From Phycisphaerae bacterium (GTDB lineage: Bacteria; Planctomycetota; Phycisphaerae; UBA1845; CAIVHJ01), in NCBI GenBank assembly GCA_022072405.1, contig JAJVHX010000011.1, positions 186,001 through 250,000 of the forward strand: DNA of 64,000 bases, read 5' to 3'. Within the stretch, counting starts at the first letter, position 1, and each line of letters opens with the position of its first letter. The position numbers and the translations under genes are program-made. Positions 41,831 through 49,487 of this stretch are shown one piece after another. The notes beneath the pieces were generated by a model. The model did not search any database. It was not told the DNA's origin and saw nothing but the letters and a program-made list of their open reading frames with translations.

Positions 41831-42747
41831 GTCACCACTGGCCGGACAAGGTACAGATAGTCGAAGTCGGCCCACGCGACGGCCTGCAGAATGAATCCGT
41901 CATCGTGCCAACGGCGGTCAAGGCCGAATTGATACAACATCTCCTGACCGCGGGGCTGTCGCAGATTGAAGTGACTTCCTTCGTGCATCCGCGGCTGGTG
42001 CCGCAGCTAGCCGATGCCAATGAATTACTGGCTTTGTTGCCTCGCAGCGCCTCGAACCAATTCTCGGCTTTAGTGCCCAATCTCAAAGGCTGGGAACGGG
42101 CCCGTGCCTGTGAACTGCAGCGCATCGCGATTTTCACCGCCGCCTCTGAAACCTTTGCTCGAAAAAATATCAACATGAGCGTGGCGGAATCGCTGGATGC
42201 CTATCGGCCACTGGTTCATGAGGCCCGCACCCAGGGTTGTAGTGTACGGGCTTATTTATCAACCTGCTTTGTCTGCCCCTACGAAGGTGAGATGGCTGTC
42301 TCGCGGGTAGTCGAATTAAGCCAGGCCCTGCTTGATCTGGGCGCTGATGAAGTGGCGATCAGCGATACCATCGGTGCGGCCGCTCCAACGGATATTGAAC
42401 GCACGATCGGTGCGCTACTGGAGCATGTACCAGCCGAGCGTATTGCTCTGCACCTGCACGATACCTACGGTACAGCACTGGCCAATGTAGTCGCCGGTCT
42501 GCAACTGGGTATTCGCACCTTTGATAGTTCGTGCGGAGGTTTAGGGGGCTGTCCATTCGCACCGGGTGCCAGTGGCAACCTGGCCACTGAGGACCTGGTC
42601 TATCTGCTGCAGCGGATGAATATTGCCTGCGGTGTGGATATGTCGGCGTTGCAACGGGCGGCTGCATTTATCGCCAGCCGCCTGGGTCGGGAATTGTCCA
42701 GTCGGCATTGGAAACGGTGGCAATGCAAGCCCTCTACTACGACATAG
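41827..42747 (+). CDS. mvaB: Hydroxymethylglutaryl-CoA lyase
   Basis: Cleaves HMG-CoA into acetoacetate and acetyl-CoA, the last step of leucine degradation. The 306-residue TIM-barrel enzyme has VEVGPRDGLQNE at the start (catalytic Arg and metal-binding Asp), the segment YGTALANV and the cysteine signature GLGGCPFAPGASGN. The ATG at 41827 overlaps the biotin carrier's stop, and the biotin ligase gene overlaps its own end by 25 bases. All leucine genes here (37394-42747) are on one strand with very small gaps. Confidence 0.95.
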   Translation: MSHHWPDKVQIVEVGPRDGLQNESVIVPTAVKAELIQHLLTAGLSQIEVTSFVHPRLVPQLADANELLALLPRSASNQFSALVPNLKGWERARACELQRIAIFTAASETFARKNINMSVAESLDAYRPLVHEARTQGCSVRAYLSTCFVCPYEGEMAVSRVVELSQALLDLGADEVAISDTIGAAAPTDIERTIGALLEHVPAERIALHLHDTYGTALANVVAGLQLGIRTFDSSCGGLGGCPFAPGASGNLATEDLVYLLQRMNIACGVDMSALQRAAAFIASRLGRELSSRHWKRWQCKPSTTT

Positions 42748-43307
42748 TCGATTCCACCAACGACGAAGCTCGTCGATTGCTTGCTGAGCATCGTGCTCCG
42801 GTGGGCGATTTTTATCTGACCGCCCGGAAGCAGCGCGCCGGTCGAGGAACCTGTGGGCGCAATTGGTCCTCACCTCGTGAAGCCGGACTCTATATGACCA
42901 TCGTCTTGCGGGGGGCATTTAAATCGTTGCCTACAACAGATCGCTACACACTCGCCATCGGCCATGCGTTAGCAGATCACCTGCGACAATTCACCTGCCT
43001 GCCGGTAGAGGTCAAACCGATAAACGACCTGATGATCGATAGTCGTAAGGTAGGTGGTATTTTAACCGAGGCGATGATCGTGGATGGTGTGATATCAGAT
43101 TTGATTATTGGCATTGGACTGAATACCCATCGAGCCGACAGGGGGCTGCCGCCGGAACAGGTTACTGCCTTACAGGAGCACCTGTCGCGAGAACATTTCG
43201 CGCAGTTGGAGTTTCCCCGTCTGGTTGAGGAATGGGCTGTGGTGGTGGCACAATGTTGCCGATCCATTTATGCGCCGTCAGTTGGATCAGCGATGCAGGA
43301 GTTGTAA
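42723..43307 (+). CDS. birA: Biotin--[biotin carboxyl-carrier protein] ligase
   Basis: A 194-residue catalytic-domain-only biotin ligase (no N-terminal DNA-binding domain, so it is unlikely to be a repressor). The biotin-binding loop is RAGRGTCGRNWSSPREAGLYM, and the catalytic/ATP region is KPINDL and KVGGILTE; in most relatives the loop has GRGRRGR and KWPNDL, so a few contact residues differ. The start is the ATG at 42723, overlapping mvaB by 25 bases; a TTG at 42708 is possible. Its job here is presumably to biotinylate the separately encoded biotin carrier. The 3' end overlaps the convergent E1 gene by 21 bases. Confidence 0.9.
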   Translation: MQALYYDIVDSTNDEARRLLAEHRAPVGDFYLTARKQRAGRGTCGRNWSSPREAGLYMTIVLRGAFKSLPTTDRYTLAIGHALADHLRQFTCLPVEVKPINDLMIDSRKVGGILTEAMIVDGVISDLIIGIGLNTHRADRGLPPEQVTALQEHLSREHFAQLEFPRLVEEWAVVVAQCCRSIYAPSVGSAMQEL

Positions 43308-45530
43308 CGCCTGCTGAATGATCTGCGCTTCCGAAGGCAGTACCAGCGGAGCAGCGGGTCCCAATGGTATGTAGACGTCCTCGGCACAGACGCGGGCGAT
43401 CGGTAGCTGGCCGCAACCTTGTTCGATCAGGGCGGTGATGATCCCTTCACTCAATCCGCCGGTCCGGCGGGTCTCATCGACGATCAATACTCGTCCGCTG
43501 ATCCGGGCCTGTTCGGCGATGAATTCAACATTGAGCGGTTGCAGCCAGCGCAGGTCCACCACGCGACAATGCCGGTTGTGTTGTTCGGCTAGCTGGCGAG
43601 CGGCACGCATCGACAGATAGACTCCGTTGCCAAACGTGATGATCGTCAGCTCCCTGGCTTCGGGATGATAGACCCGTCCCTCGCCCAGAATAGCCGATTC
43701 GCCTTGTGGGGGATAGTTTGACTGCCACAGCCCGTCTTTGGGTGCATACAGATCGCGCGTCATATAGAGTGCGATCGGTTCCAGGAATAGAACGACCCGT
43801 CCGTCCACCTGGGCCAGGGCTGCACAACTACGCAGCAACTGTACCGCGTCATCACCGCGCGCCGGGCAGGCAATGATGATACCGGGGATATCGCGCAGCG
43901 GAGCCACGGTATTGTCATTGTGAAAGTGGCCGCCGAAGCCTTTCTGGTAAGCGAAGGAGGCGATGCGCACCACCATGGGATTGCGAAACTGATCCTGCGA
44001 AAAATATTGCAGGCTGCAGGCCTCGCCACGAATCTGATCACACGCGTTGTGAAAATAGGCGAGGTATTGAATTTCCGGAATTGGCAAAATACCCAGGTGA
44101 GCAGCTCCGCTGGCCAGGCCGAGAATATTCGTCTCATCCAGCAGCGTGTTGAATACTCGTCCGGTTCCAAAAGCCTCCTGCAATCCCTGGGTAATATTGT
44201 AAACTCCACCTTTGCGAGCCACATCTTCGCCAAAAATCAGCGATTGCGGATACTTGGCCAGCAGTTCACGCAGCGCGTAATTGATCATCACCGCCAGATG
44301 ACGCGGCGGCCCGTTTTCGGGTAATTGACCTTCTGGATATACAACCCGGCGATGCTCCATTGCTATCGAACGGGCCGCTTCACTTTGAACGGCTTCCGGT
44401 GAGTAGGGGGCGAGAGAGGTCATGATCTCTGCAGCCGAGGTCAGTTTAGGACGCTGAACAACTTCATCGGCGATTCGCTGAATCTCCTTGCGCCAATGTT
44501 CATAACGTGCGATCACTTCACCGGGCGTCAGCAGACCATGAGTCATAACCAGCTCTGCACTGCGCAGCAAGGGGTCCAGCCGTTCCGCCTCCTCCAGCTC
44601 CTGTTGTGAGCGATATTCCATTTCCAGATCACTGCCGGCGTGGCCCATCAACCGCACAGTGCGCAGATGAAGTAAAACCGGTGCCCGATGGGTTCGACAG
44701 TACTGCACTGCCTGCGAGGTTGTGTTGAAGGCGTCGAGCAGATCAAGCCCATTGGCCGAATAATAGGCGAAGCCGGGCAAATGGCTGAAGGTATGTTCCA
44801 CCCAGCCCGGGGGTGTTTTAACGGAAATCCCCCACTGGTTGTCTTCACAGATCAGCAGAATCGGCACGGGAATTTTCTGATAACTCAACCAGCGGGCACC
44901 GTTGAAGCCGGTCAGTGCGGTGGCGTGATTGATCGTCGCATCACCAAAATTGCACAGGACAATACTGTCTTCGGGAATGTTGAGCGGCCAGCCTCGCCGC
45001 TGGGCGCGAACTAGGCTGACCGCCAGTCCGACTGCTTTGGGCAGGTGGCTGGCGATCGTCGAGGTTTGCGGCGGTACCCAGAGAGACCGGCTGCCGAATA
45101 CCTTGTGGCGACCTCCGGAGATGGGATCTTCGCTGCTGGCGACGGTTCCCAGCAGAATATCGCGGAGCGGCTGTTGATTTGACAATTGGCGGCTACGCTG
45201 AATGAACCAGGCGCCGCTGCGATAGTGCAAGAACGCCGGATCGCTGAAACGCGTCAGCTCTCCAAGTACGGCATTGCCTTCATGGCCGCTGCTGCTGATG
45301 GTATAAAAACCCTGATCGCGGCTGCGCAGGAGTCGGGCCTGTAAGTCAAGATGTCGTGATTGCAACTGAGCATCAAACAACTCGAGCAATAATTGGCCGG
45401 TCAGCGAGGTTGAAGTGGATAGCGGCTGATCAGGAGCGAAAGGGGTCGGTGTAGCGGAATGATCAGCGGCCCACTGCGCTACGTGGCGGGCAAAATTCTC
45501 ATCGATAATGACGGCACGATTAAAGGGCAT
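43287..45530 (-). CDS. bkdAB: 2-oxoacid dehydrogenase E1, alpha-beta fusion (branched-chain type)
   Basis: A 747-residue thiamine diphosphate enzyme that decarboxylates 2-oxoacids and passes the acyl group to lipoyl-E2. The alpha part (about residues 1-370) has the ThDP motif GDATINHATALTGFN and a Ser/phosphorylation-loop-like area near 290. The beta part (about 400-747) has LIFGEDVARKGGVYNIT and IPEIQYLAYFHNACDQIRGEA. In most bacteria these are two genes; here they are one chain. The leucine operon next door suggests a branched-chain substrate; pyruvate is possible. No E2 or lipoamide dehydrogenase is in the window. The 3' ends of this gene and birA overlap. Confidence 0.9.
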   Translation of the reverse strand: MPFNRAVIIDENFARHVAQWAADHSATPTPFAPDQPLSTSTSLTGQLLLELFDAQLQSRHLDLQARLLRSRDQGFYTISSSGHEGNAVLGELTRFSDPAFLHYRSGAWFIQRSRQLSNQQPLRDILLGTVASSEDPISGGRHKVFGSRSLWVPPQTSTIASHLPKAVGLAVSLVRAQRRGWPLNIPEDSIVLCNFGDATINHATALTGFNGARWLSYQKIPVPILLICEDNQWGISVKTPPGWVEHTFSHLPGFAYYSANGLDLLDAFNTTSQAVQYCRTHRAPVLLHLRTVRLMGHAGSDLEMEYRSQQELEEAERLDPLLRSAELVMTHGLLTPGEVIARYEHWRKEIQRIADEVVQRPKLTSAAEIMTSLAPYSPEAVQSEAARSIAMEHRRVVYPEGQLPENGPPRHLAVMINYALRELLAKYPQSLIFGEDVARKGGVYNITQGLQEAFGTGRVFNTLLDETNILGLASGAAHLGILPIPEIQYLAYFHNACDQIRGEACSLQYFSQDQFRNPMVVRIASFAYQKGFGGHFHNDNTVAPLRDIPGIIIACPARGDDAVQLLRSCAALAQVDGRVVLFLEPIALYMTRDLYAPKDGLWQSNYPPQGESAILGEGRVYHPEARELTIITFGNGVYLSMRAARQLAEQHNRHCRVVDLRWLQPLNVEFIAEQARISGRVLIVDETRRTGGLSEGIITALIEQGCGQLPIARVCAEDVYIPLGPAAPLVLPSEAQIIQQALQLLHR

Positions 45531-45581
45531 GGGCGGGAGACATCCAAAAAAAATAACCGGAGGTGGTGGGAATATTCTCGA

Positions 45582-46742
45582 CTAAAAGGCGCTGACGCCG
45601 GTCAGCTCCCGGCCCACGATTAATTGATGTATGGTCTCGGTTCCCTCGTAGGTGATCACGCTTTCCAGGTTGAGGGCATGGCGGATCGGGCAGCATTCCG
45701 CCACAATGCCTCCCGCACCCAGCAGATCGCGGGCATCGCGAGCGATGTCGAGCGCCATGCGACAATTGTTCCATTTAGCCAATGACACCTGGGCGTGATG
45801 CATTTCGCCGGCATCCTTCAATCGCCCCAGTTGCAGGACCATGAGCTGGGCCAGGGTAATCTGCCGAACCATGTCGGCCAGACGAATTTGCACAGCTTGT
45901 TTATGAGTCAACGGTGCACCAAAAAGTTGCCGGAGACTCGTGAATTGAAATGCTTCGCGGTAACAGGCGATGGCGGCACCGATAGCTCCCCAGCAGATGC
46001 CGTAACGAGCCTGGGTCAGGCAACTGAGCGGCGCACCCAGCCCCCGGGCGGTGGGCAGCCGTTGGCTGTCGGGTATGATGCAACGCTCAAAAAACAACTC
46101 GCTGGTGATCGACGCCCGCAGTGAAAATTTATGTTTGATCTCCCGTGTGGTAAAACCGTTGGTGCCACGATCAACAAGAAAGCCCATGATGCCTTCGCTG
46201 GTGGTGGCCCAGACGACGGCGACGTCGGCGATGTCCCCATTGGTGATCCACATCTTGGCCCCGTCGAGAATCCATTTGTCGCCATCCTGAACCGCGCGGG
46301 TTTTCATGTTGCCGGGATCGCTGCCGCCATCGGGTTCGGTCAGGCCAAAGCAGCCGATGAGTTCGCCTTTGGCCATCTTGGGCAGATAGCGATTTCGCTG
46401 TTCTTCGCTGCCATAGCTCAGAATCGGATACATGCACAAGCCGCTCTGGACGCTGGCGAAACTCCGCACGCCGCTATCACCGCGCTCCAGCTCCTGCATG
46501 ATCAATCCATAGGCGACATTGTTCAGCCCCGCACAGCCATAGCCTTGAATCGTCGGACCGAAGAGGCCCATCTCCGCCATTTCCGGCACCAGGTCACGTG
46601 GGAAACGTCCAGCTTCAAAACAATCGGCGATGATCGGCAGTACCCGTTCATCGACCCACCGGCCAACCAGCTCCTGAATCTGGCGTTCATCAGAATTGAG
46701 GGAGGATTGCAGTCTATAAAAATCCGTTGCTTCCAATGCCAT
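45582..46742 (-). CDS. gcdH: Acyl-CoA dehydrogenase, glutaryl-CoA dehydrogenase-like
   Basis: A 386-residue FAD enzyme that oxidises and decarboxylates glutaryl-CoA to crotonyl-CoA. The whole pattern is very close to human GCDH: YGLIMQELERGDSGVRS, FGLTEPDGGSDPGNMKTRA, KFSLRAS, ARYGICWGAIGAA, RNNCR-like KWNNCRMALDIARDARDLLG, and the ending NLESVITYEGTETIHQLI with the catalytic Glu. Isovaleryl-CoA dehydrogenase has a different active-site loop, so glutaryl-CoA is the best guess, linking lysine/tryptophan breakdown to this cluster. The promoter is at 46863-46890; the E1 gene follows 51 bases downstream. Confidence 0.9.
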   Translation of the reverse strand: MALEATDFYRLQSSLNSDERQIQELVGRWVDERVLPIIADCFEAGRFPRDLVPEMAEMGLFGPTIQGYGCAGLNNVAYGLIMQELERGDSGVRSFASVQSGLCMYPILSYGSEEQRNRYLPKMAKGELIGCFGLTEPDGGSDPGNMKTRAVQDGDKWILDGAKMWITNGDIADVAVVWATTSEGIMGFLVDRGTNGFTTREIKHKFSLRASITSELFFERCIIPDSQRLPTARGLGAPLSCLTQARYGICWGAIGAAIACYREAFQFTSLRQLFGAPLTHKQAVQIRLADMVRQITLAQLMVLQLGRLKDAGEMHHAQVSLAKWNNCRMALDIARDARDLLGAGGIVAECCPIRHALNLESVITYEGTETIHQLIVGRELTGVSAF

Positions 46743-46862
46743 GCCGTAATTCCTTTATTGGATCAATCTGAACTGGATGTATTAACCGGCGAAAAGCAGC
46801 TCCTGATATCATAGGCAAGTCGTTCACTCAGGTGGGTTCGACCAGCCGGTTGAAAAGTGGGA

Positions 46863-46890
46863 AGTATAGTTGACTTTGGAGCGTTGTCCA
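46863..46890 (-). promoter_or_regulatory. Promoter of the gcdH-E1 operon
   Basis: On the minus strand TGGACA (46890-46885) is followed after 16 bases by TATACT (46868-46863). Transcription would begin near 46856, about 115 bases before gcdH. The box overlaps the opposite-facing tRNA promoter. Confidence 0.5.
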
Positions 46891-46898
46891 GCGAAAAT
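46870..46898 (+). promoter_or_regulatory. Promoter of the tRNA-Arg gene
   Basis: TTGACT (46870-46875), 17 bases, and GAAAAT (46893-46898) precede tRNA-Arg by about 33 bases. It shares the same 28 bases with the opposite-strand gcdH promoter, so the two probably exclude each other. Confidence 0.45.
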
Positions 46899-46931
46899 AC
46901 TCTGCTGTTTAGAGGTGGATCATGCATCTAA

Positions 46932-47005
<74 letters not shown>

Positions 47006-47103
47006 TGCGTTTATCGCAGTTCTAATCGTACAATCCAGCGGGTCATCACTTCTGTGTGGGGATAGTTAATCGTATTGGTTGCAACACAGCAACTACCATA
47101 ATG

Positions 47104-47574
47104 CTAACGGTTAGTGGCAAAATCGATCGCACTGATCAGATTTTGTTTGAATTCCTGATAATCACCGGCCTTGGTGATATAACCATTCGCACCGCTTTCA
47201 TAAGCCAGCGAGATTTCGCTGATGGAGTTGGAAGTGGTGACCACAATAATCTTCATCTCCTGCAGGAAGGGGTTATCTCGGATCTGTTTCAAAAATTCGA
47301 AACCATTGAGCTTGGGCATCTTCAAATCCAGAAAAACCAGATCCGGGATGAGCACCCGTGAAGGATCGTGGTGTCGAGGCCAGTGGAGCAGAAAGTCTAC
47401 AGCCTTCTCACCGTCGTAAATATGCAGCACGCTGATCGGGCGCTCGATTTCGCGAATGATCTTCTGGATCAGCTTGGCATGGGCGTAGTCGTCCTCTACC
47501 AGCAGAATTTTCAGAGGGGCATTCGATTGGTGGGTTTTCTGATCCGGAGTAATGTTTGGAACCAGGGTCATCAT
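47104..47574 (-). CDS. Response regulator (CheY-like receiver)
   Basis: A 156-residue stand-alone receiver domain. KILLVEDDYAHAKLI gives the acidic pocket, PDLVFLDLKMPKLNG the phospho-acceptor Asp, and VVTTS and KAGD the conserved Thr and Lys. The helix-rich IREIERPISVLHIYDGEKAVDFL and the phrasing are of the Rcp1/CheY type often seen in light- or stress-signalling operons. It begins 4 bases after the kinase's stop on the same strand, so the two form a pair. No output domain is attached. Confidence 0.92.
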   Translation of the reverse strand: MMTLVPNITPDQKTHQSNAPLKILLVEDDYAHAKLIQKIIREIERPISVLHIYDGEKAVDFLLHWPRHHDPSRVLIPDLVFLDLKMPKLNGFEFLKQIRDNPFLQEMKIIVVTTSNSISEISLAYESGANGYITKAGDYQEFKQNLISAIDFATNR

Positions 47575-47578
47575 TTTC

Positions 47579-49084
47579 CTACCTCAATGTTGCTAAACGT
47601 ACTCCCAAGGGTATCGATAAGGTGAATTCAGCACCACCACCGACATCCGAACGAATCGACACCGTGCCGCCGATCCGTTGCATCAACCGATGTACCGCCG
47701 TCAGCCCGATGCCGGAACCGGCAACCTTGGAATGCTGATCTTCCAAACGCTCGAAAAGCTGGAATATTCGTACATGATGCTGCAGCGCGATCCCCGGACC
47801 GTTGTCGGCTACACCGATCAGCAGGCGGTGCTCCTCCAGCGTTGCCTGGATAGTCAGCCGCGGAGTCGGATCGGTACAGCCATAATGGAGGGCATTTTCG
47901 ATGAGGTTTTCCAGCGCTTCGCGAACATGCAGTGTGCTGAGAATCACTTCTGCACCGGGTGCGATGATTTGAACCTGAACAGTTTTTTCTTCCAGCCGGG
48001 CATTAAACATGCGTAAAACCTCGGCCAGAAAATCAGGCAGAATGACTTTTTCATATTGCACCGGAGAATTTTCGATCTTGGACAGATCACCCAGTTCCGA
48101 GATCATTTCCTGCATACGGACGCATTCCTGCAGTGCGGTTTGAATATAGGCGCCATGTTCTGAACCCAGCAGTTTACTGCATTCATCCAGCACAATGTTC
48201 AGATTCCACTGCACCGTGACCAGCGGGCGTTTGAGATCATGGCGGACAATATGGAGGAATTCCTCGCTTTCCTGGCGGTGCTTGTCACGGTTTCGTTCAG
48301 CCAGTTGCCGTTCGGTTATGTCTACCACCACACCCAGTACCATCGCCCCCTGAGCCGTGTCAATCGGATTCAATCCGACTTCGACCGGGAATTCGCTCCC
48401 ATCTTTTCGCCGTCCGAACAATTCCCGGCCGCGACCCATGGCACGAATACTCGGCGCGATCATGTATTGTTGACGATAATGGATATGGTTTTCAATGTAG
48501 CGTCTGGGTACCAGCAATTCTACCGTCTGCCCGTACAGTTCGCTCCGATCATAATGAAAAAGCTGTTCAGCACAGCGGTTCACCAGTACGATTTTTCCCT
48601 GGGCATCGGACATGATCATGGCATTGGGCGCCGCTTCCACGGCGATGCGAAAATGTTCTTCCGCATCATGACGTCCTATCGTTTCCTTCTTCAATTGCAG
48701 ATTCAATGCGCCCACATCCGGCAGACGCAGGGCACGCGGTAAAATCGGGATGATGGCCAATACCGTCAGCCAGGAGGCGATCGCTGTAACTATTTTCAGT
48801 GACGCCGACAGGCGGTAAGCCGGCCACCAGAATAGCGCAGCTTCGGTCATGTGAACCAAGCCACAAGAGAAAATAAAGACGCAGAATAACCAGAAGGTTC
48901 GCGGAAAAGGGAAATTCTGGCGACGGGTAACAAAATAGAGCAGGAGGATGGGGATAGTAAAATATGCGGCTCCGGTAGCAACATCCGCAATGATGTGCGA
49001 CCAGCCATGCCACTCCGACCAGTTGCCGCAGTGCCATCGCGGAGGAAAATCTGACGTATCAAACAACAACCGGACAAAGCTCAT
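47579..49084 (-). CDS. Sensor histidine kinase with an ethylene-receptor-like membrane domain
   Basis: A 501-residue kinase. The N-terminal membrane domain (about residues 22-125) carries the residues that bind copper and ethylene in plant ETR1 and cyanobacterial Etr1: Asp34, Tyr41 in AAYFTIPI, and Cys74/His78 in SCGLVH, with matching helix spacing. A PAS domain follows (about 140-255, ending VVVDITERQ), then a dimerisation helix with the phospho-acceptor in RHDLKRPL, and a catalytic domain with ENLIENALHYG, DNGPGIAL and GSGIGLTAV. The ATG at 49084 was chosen; an upstream TTG at 49162 lacks a ribosome-binding site. Ethylene sensing is inference from these residues. Confidence 0.85.
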   Translation of the reverse strand: MSFVRLLFDTSDFPPRWHCGNWSEWHGWSHIIADVATGAAYFTIPILLLYFVTRRQNFPFPRTFWLFCVFIFSCGLVHMTEAALFWWPAYRLSASLKIVTAIASWLTVLAIIPILPRALRLPDVGALNLQLKKETIGRHDAEEHFRIAVEAAPNAMIMSDAQGKIVLVNRCAEQLFHYDRSELYGQTVELLVPRRYIENHIHYRQQYMIAPSIRAMGRGRELFGRRKDGSEFPVEVGLNPIDTAQGAMVLGVVVDITERQLAERNRDKHRQESEEFLHIVRHDLKRPLVTVQWNLNIVLDECSKLLGSEHGAYIQTALQECVRMQEMISELGDLSKIENSPVQYEKVILPDFLAEVLRMFNARLEEKTVQVQIIAPGAEVILSTLHVREALENLIENALHYGCTDPTPRLTIQATLEEHRLLIGVADNGPGIALQHHVRIFQLFERLEDQHSKVAGSGIGLTAVHRLMQRIGGTVSIRSDVGGGAEFTLSIPLGVRLATLR

Positions 49085-49228
49085 TACTTTTGTATCCAGC
49101 CGAAAATAATTGACGATTGATTGGACAACGGATTCGGATAATTCGACATTGATCGGCGACAAAAAACAAATAGCTATTCGAGAGGTCTTATTCCGGCACT
49201 TTAAAATAGTGTCCCAAAAAACTCAAGG

Positions 49229-49234
49229 ATTATA
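49229..49234 (-). promoter_or_regulatory. -10 box upstream of the sensor kinase
   Basis: A perfect minus-strand TATAAT lies about 145 bases before the kinase ATG at 49084. No good -35 box is found 16-18 bases upstream of it, so an activator may be needed. Confidence 0.4.
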
Positions 49235-49274
49235 TATTCCGCAGGTTTTGGTTAGTACGAAAAAAACGAATTTT

Positions 49275-49300
49275 CAGTTGATCAGTACTGCAGTCAACTG
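49275..49300. terminator. Hairpin after smc
   Basis: CAGTTGA (49275-49281) pairs perfectly with TCAACTG (49294-49300). On the minus strand a run of seven T follows after about 8 bases, so it may end the smc transcript, about 190 bases after its stop, or be an operator for the kinase operon. Confidence 0.35.
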
Positions 49301-49487
49301 GCACATGTAATCCAAATTGATTGAGTAAATTCATGGGATCGAGCTATATCCGATTTAACAAGTCCGCATGTCTTCTCTGAGGACTGTTTCAACTAAAGGT
49401 GTGGTGTGGTGCAATATGCAGTACTGTGCTTTCATTCACAGCGTAGAAGTACAGAAGGATGGGTAACCCAGCTAAGGCGGGCAGCGT

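Larger units (their letters stand above)
49085..49487. other. AT-rich gap between smc and the sensor kinase
   Basis: No gene is seen in these 403 bases. They hold a perfect TATAAT -10 box and a hairpin (both listed separately) and a weaker inverted repeat around 49424-49441 (CTGTG/CACAG). This is likely the end of the smc transcript and the start of the kinase operon, both on the minus strand. Confidence 0.5.

Noticed and set aside
49438-49480. TGGGT-A-ACCCA palindrome near the smc end as a terminator
   Set aside because: The loop would be one base and no U-run follows.
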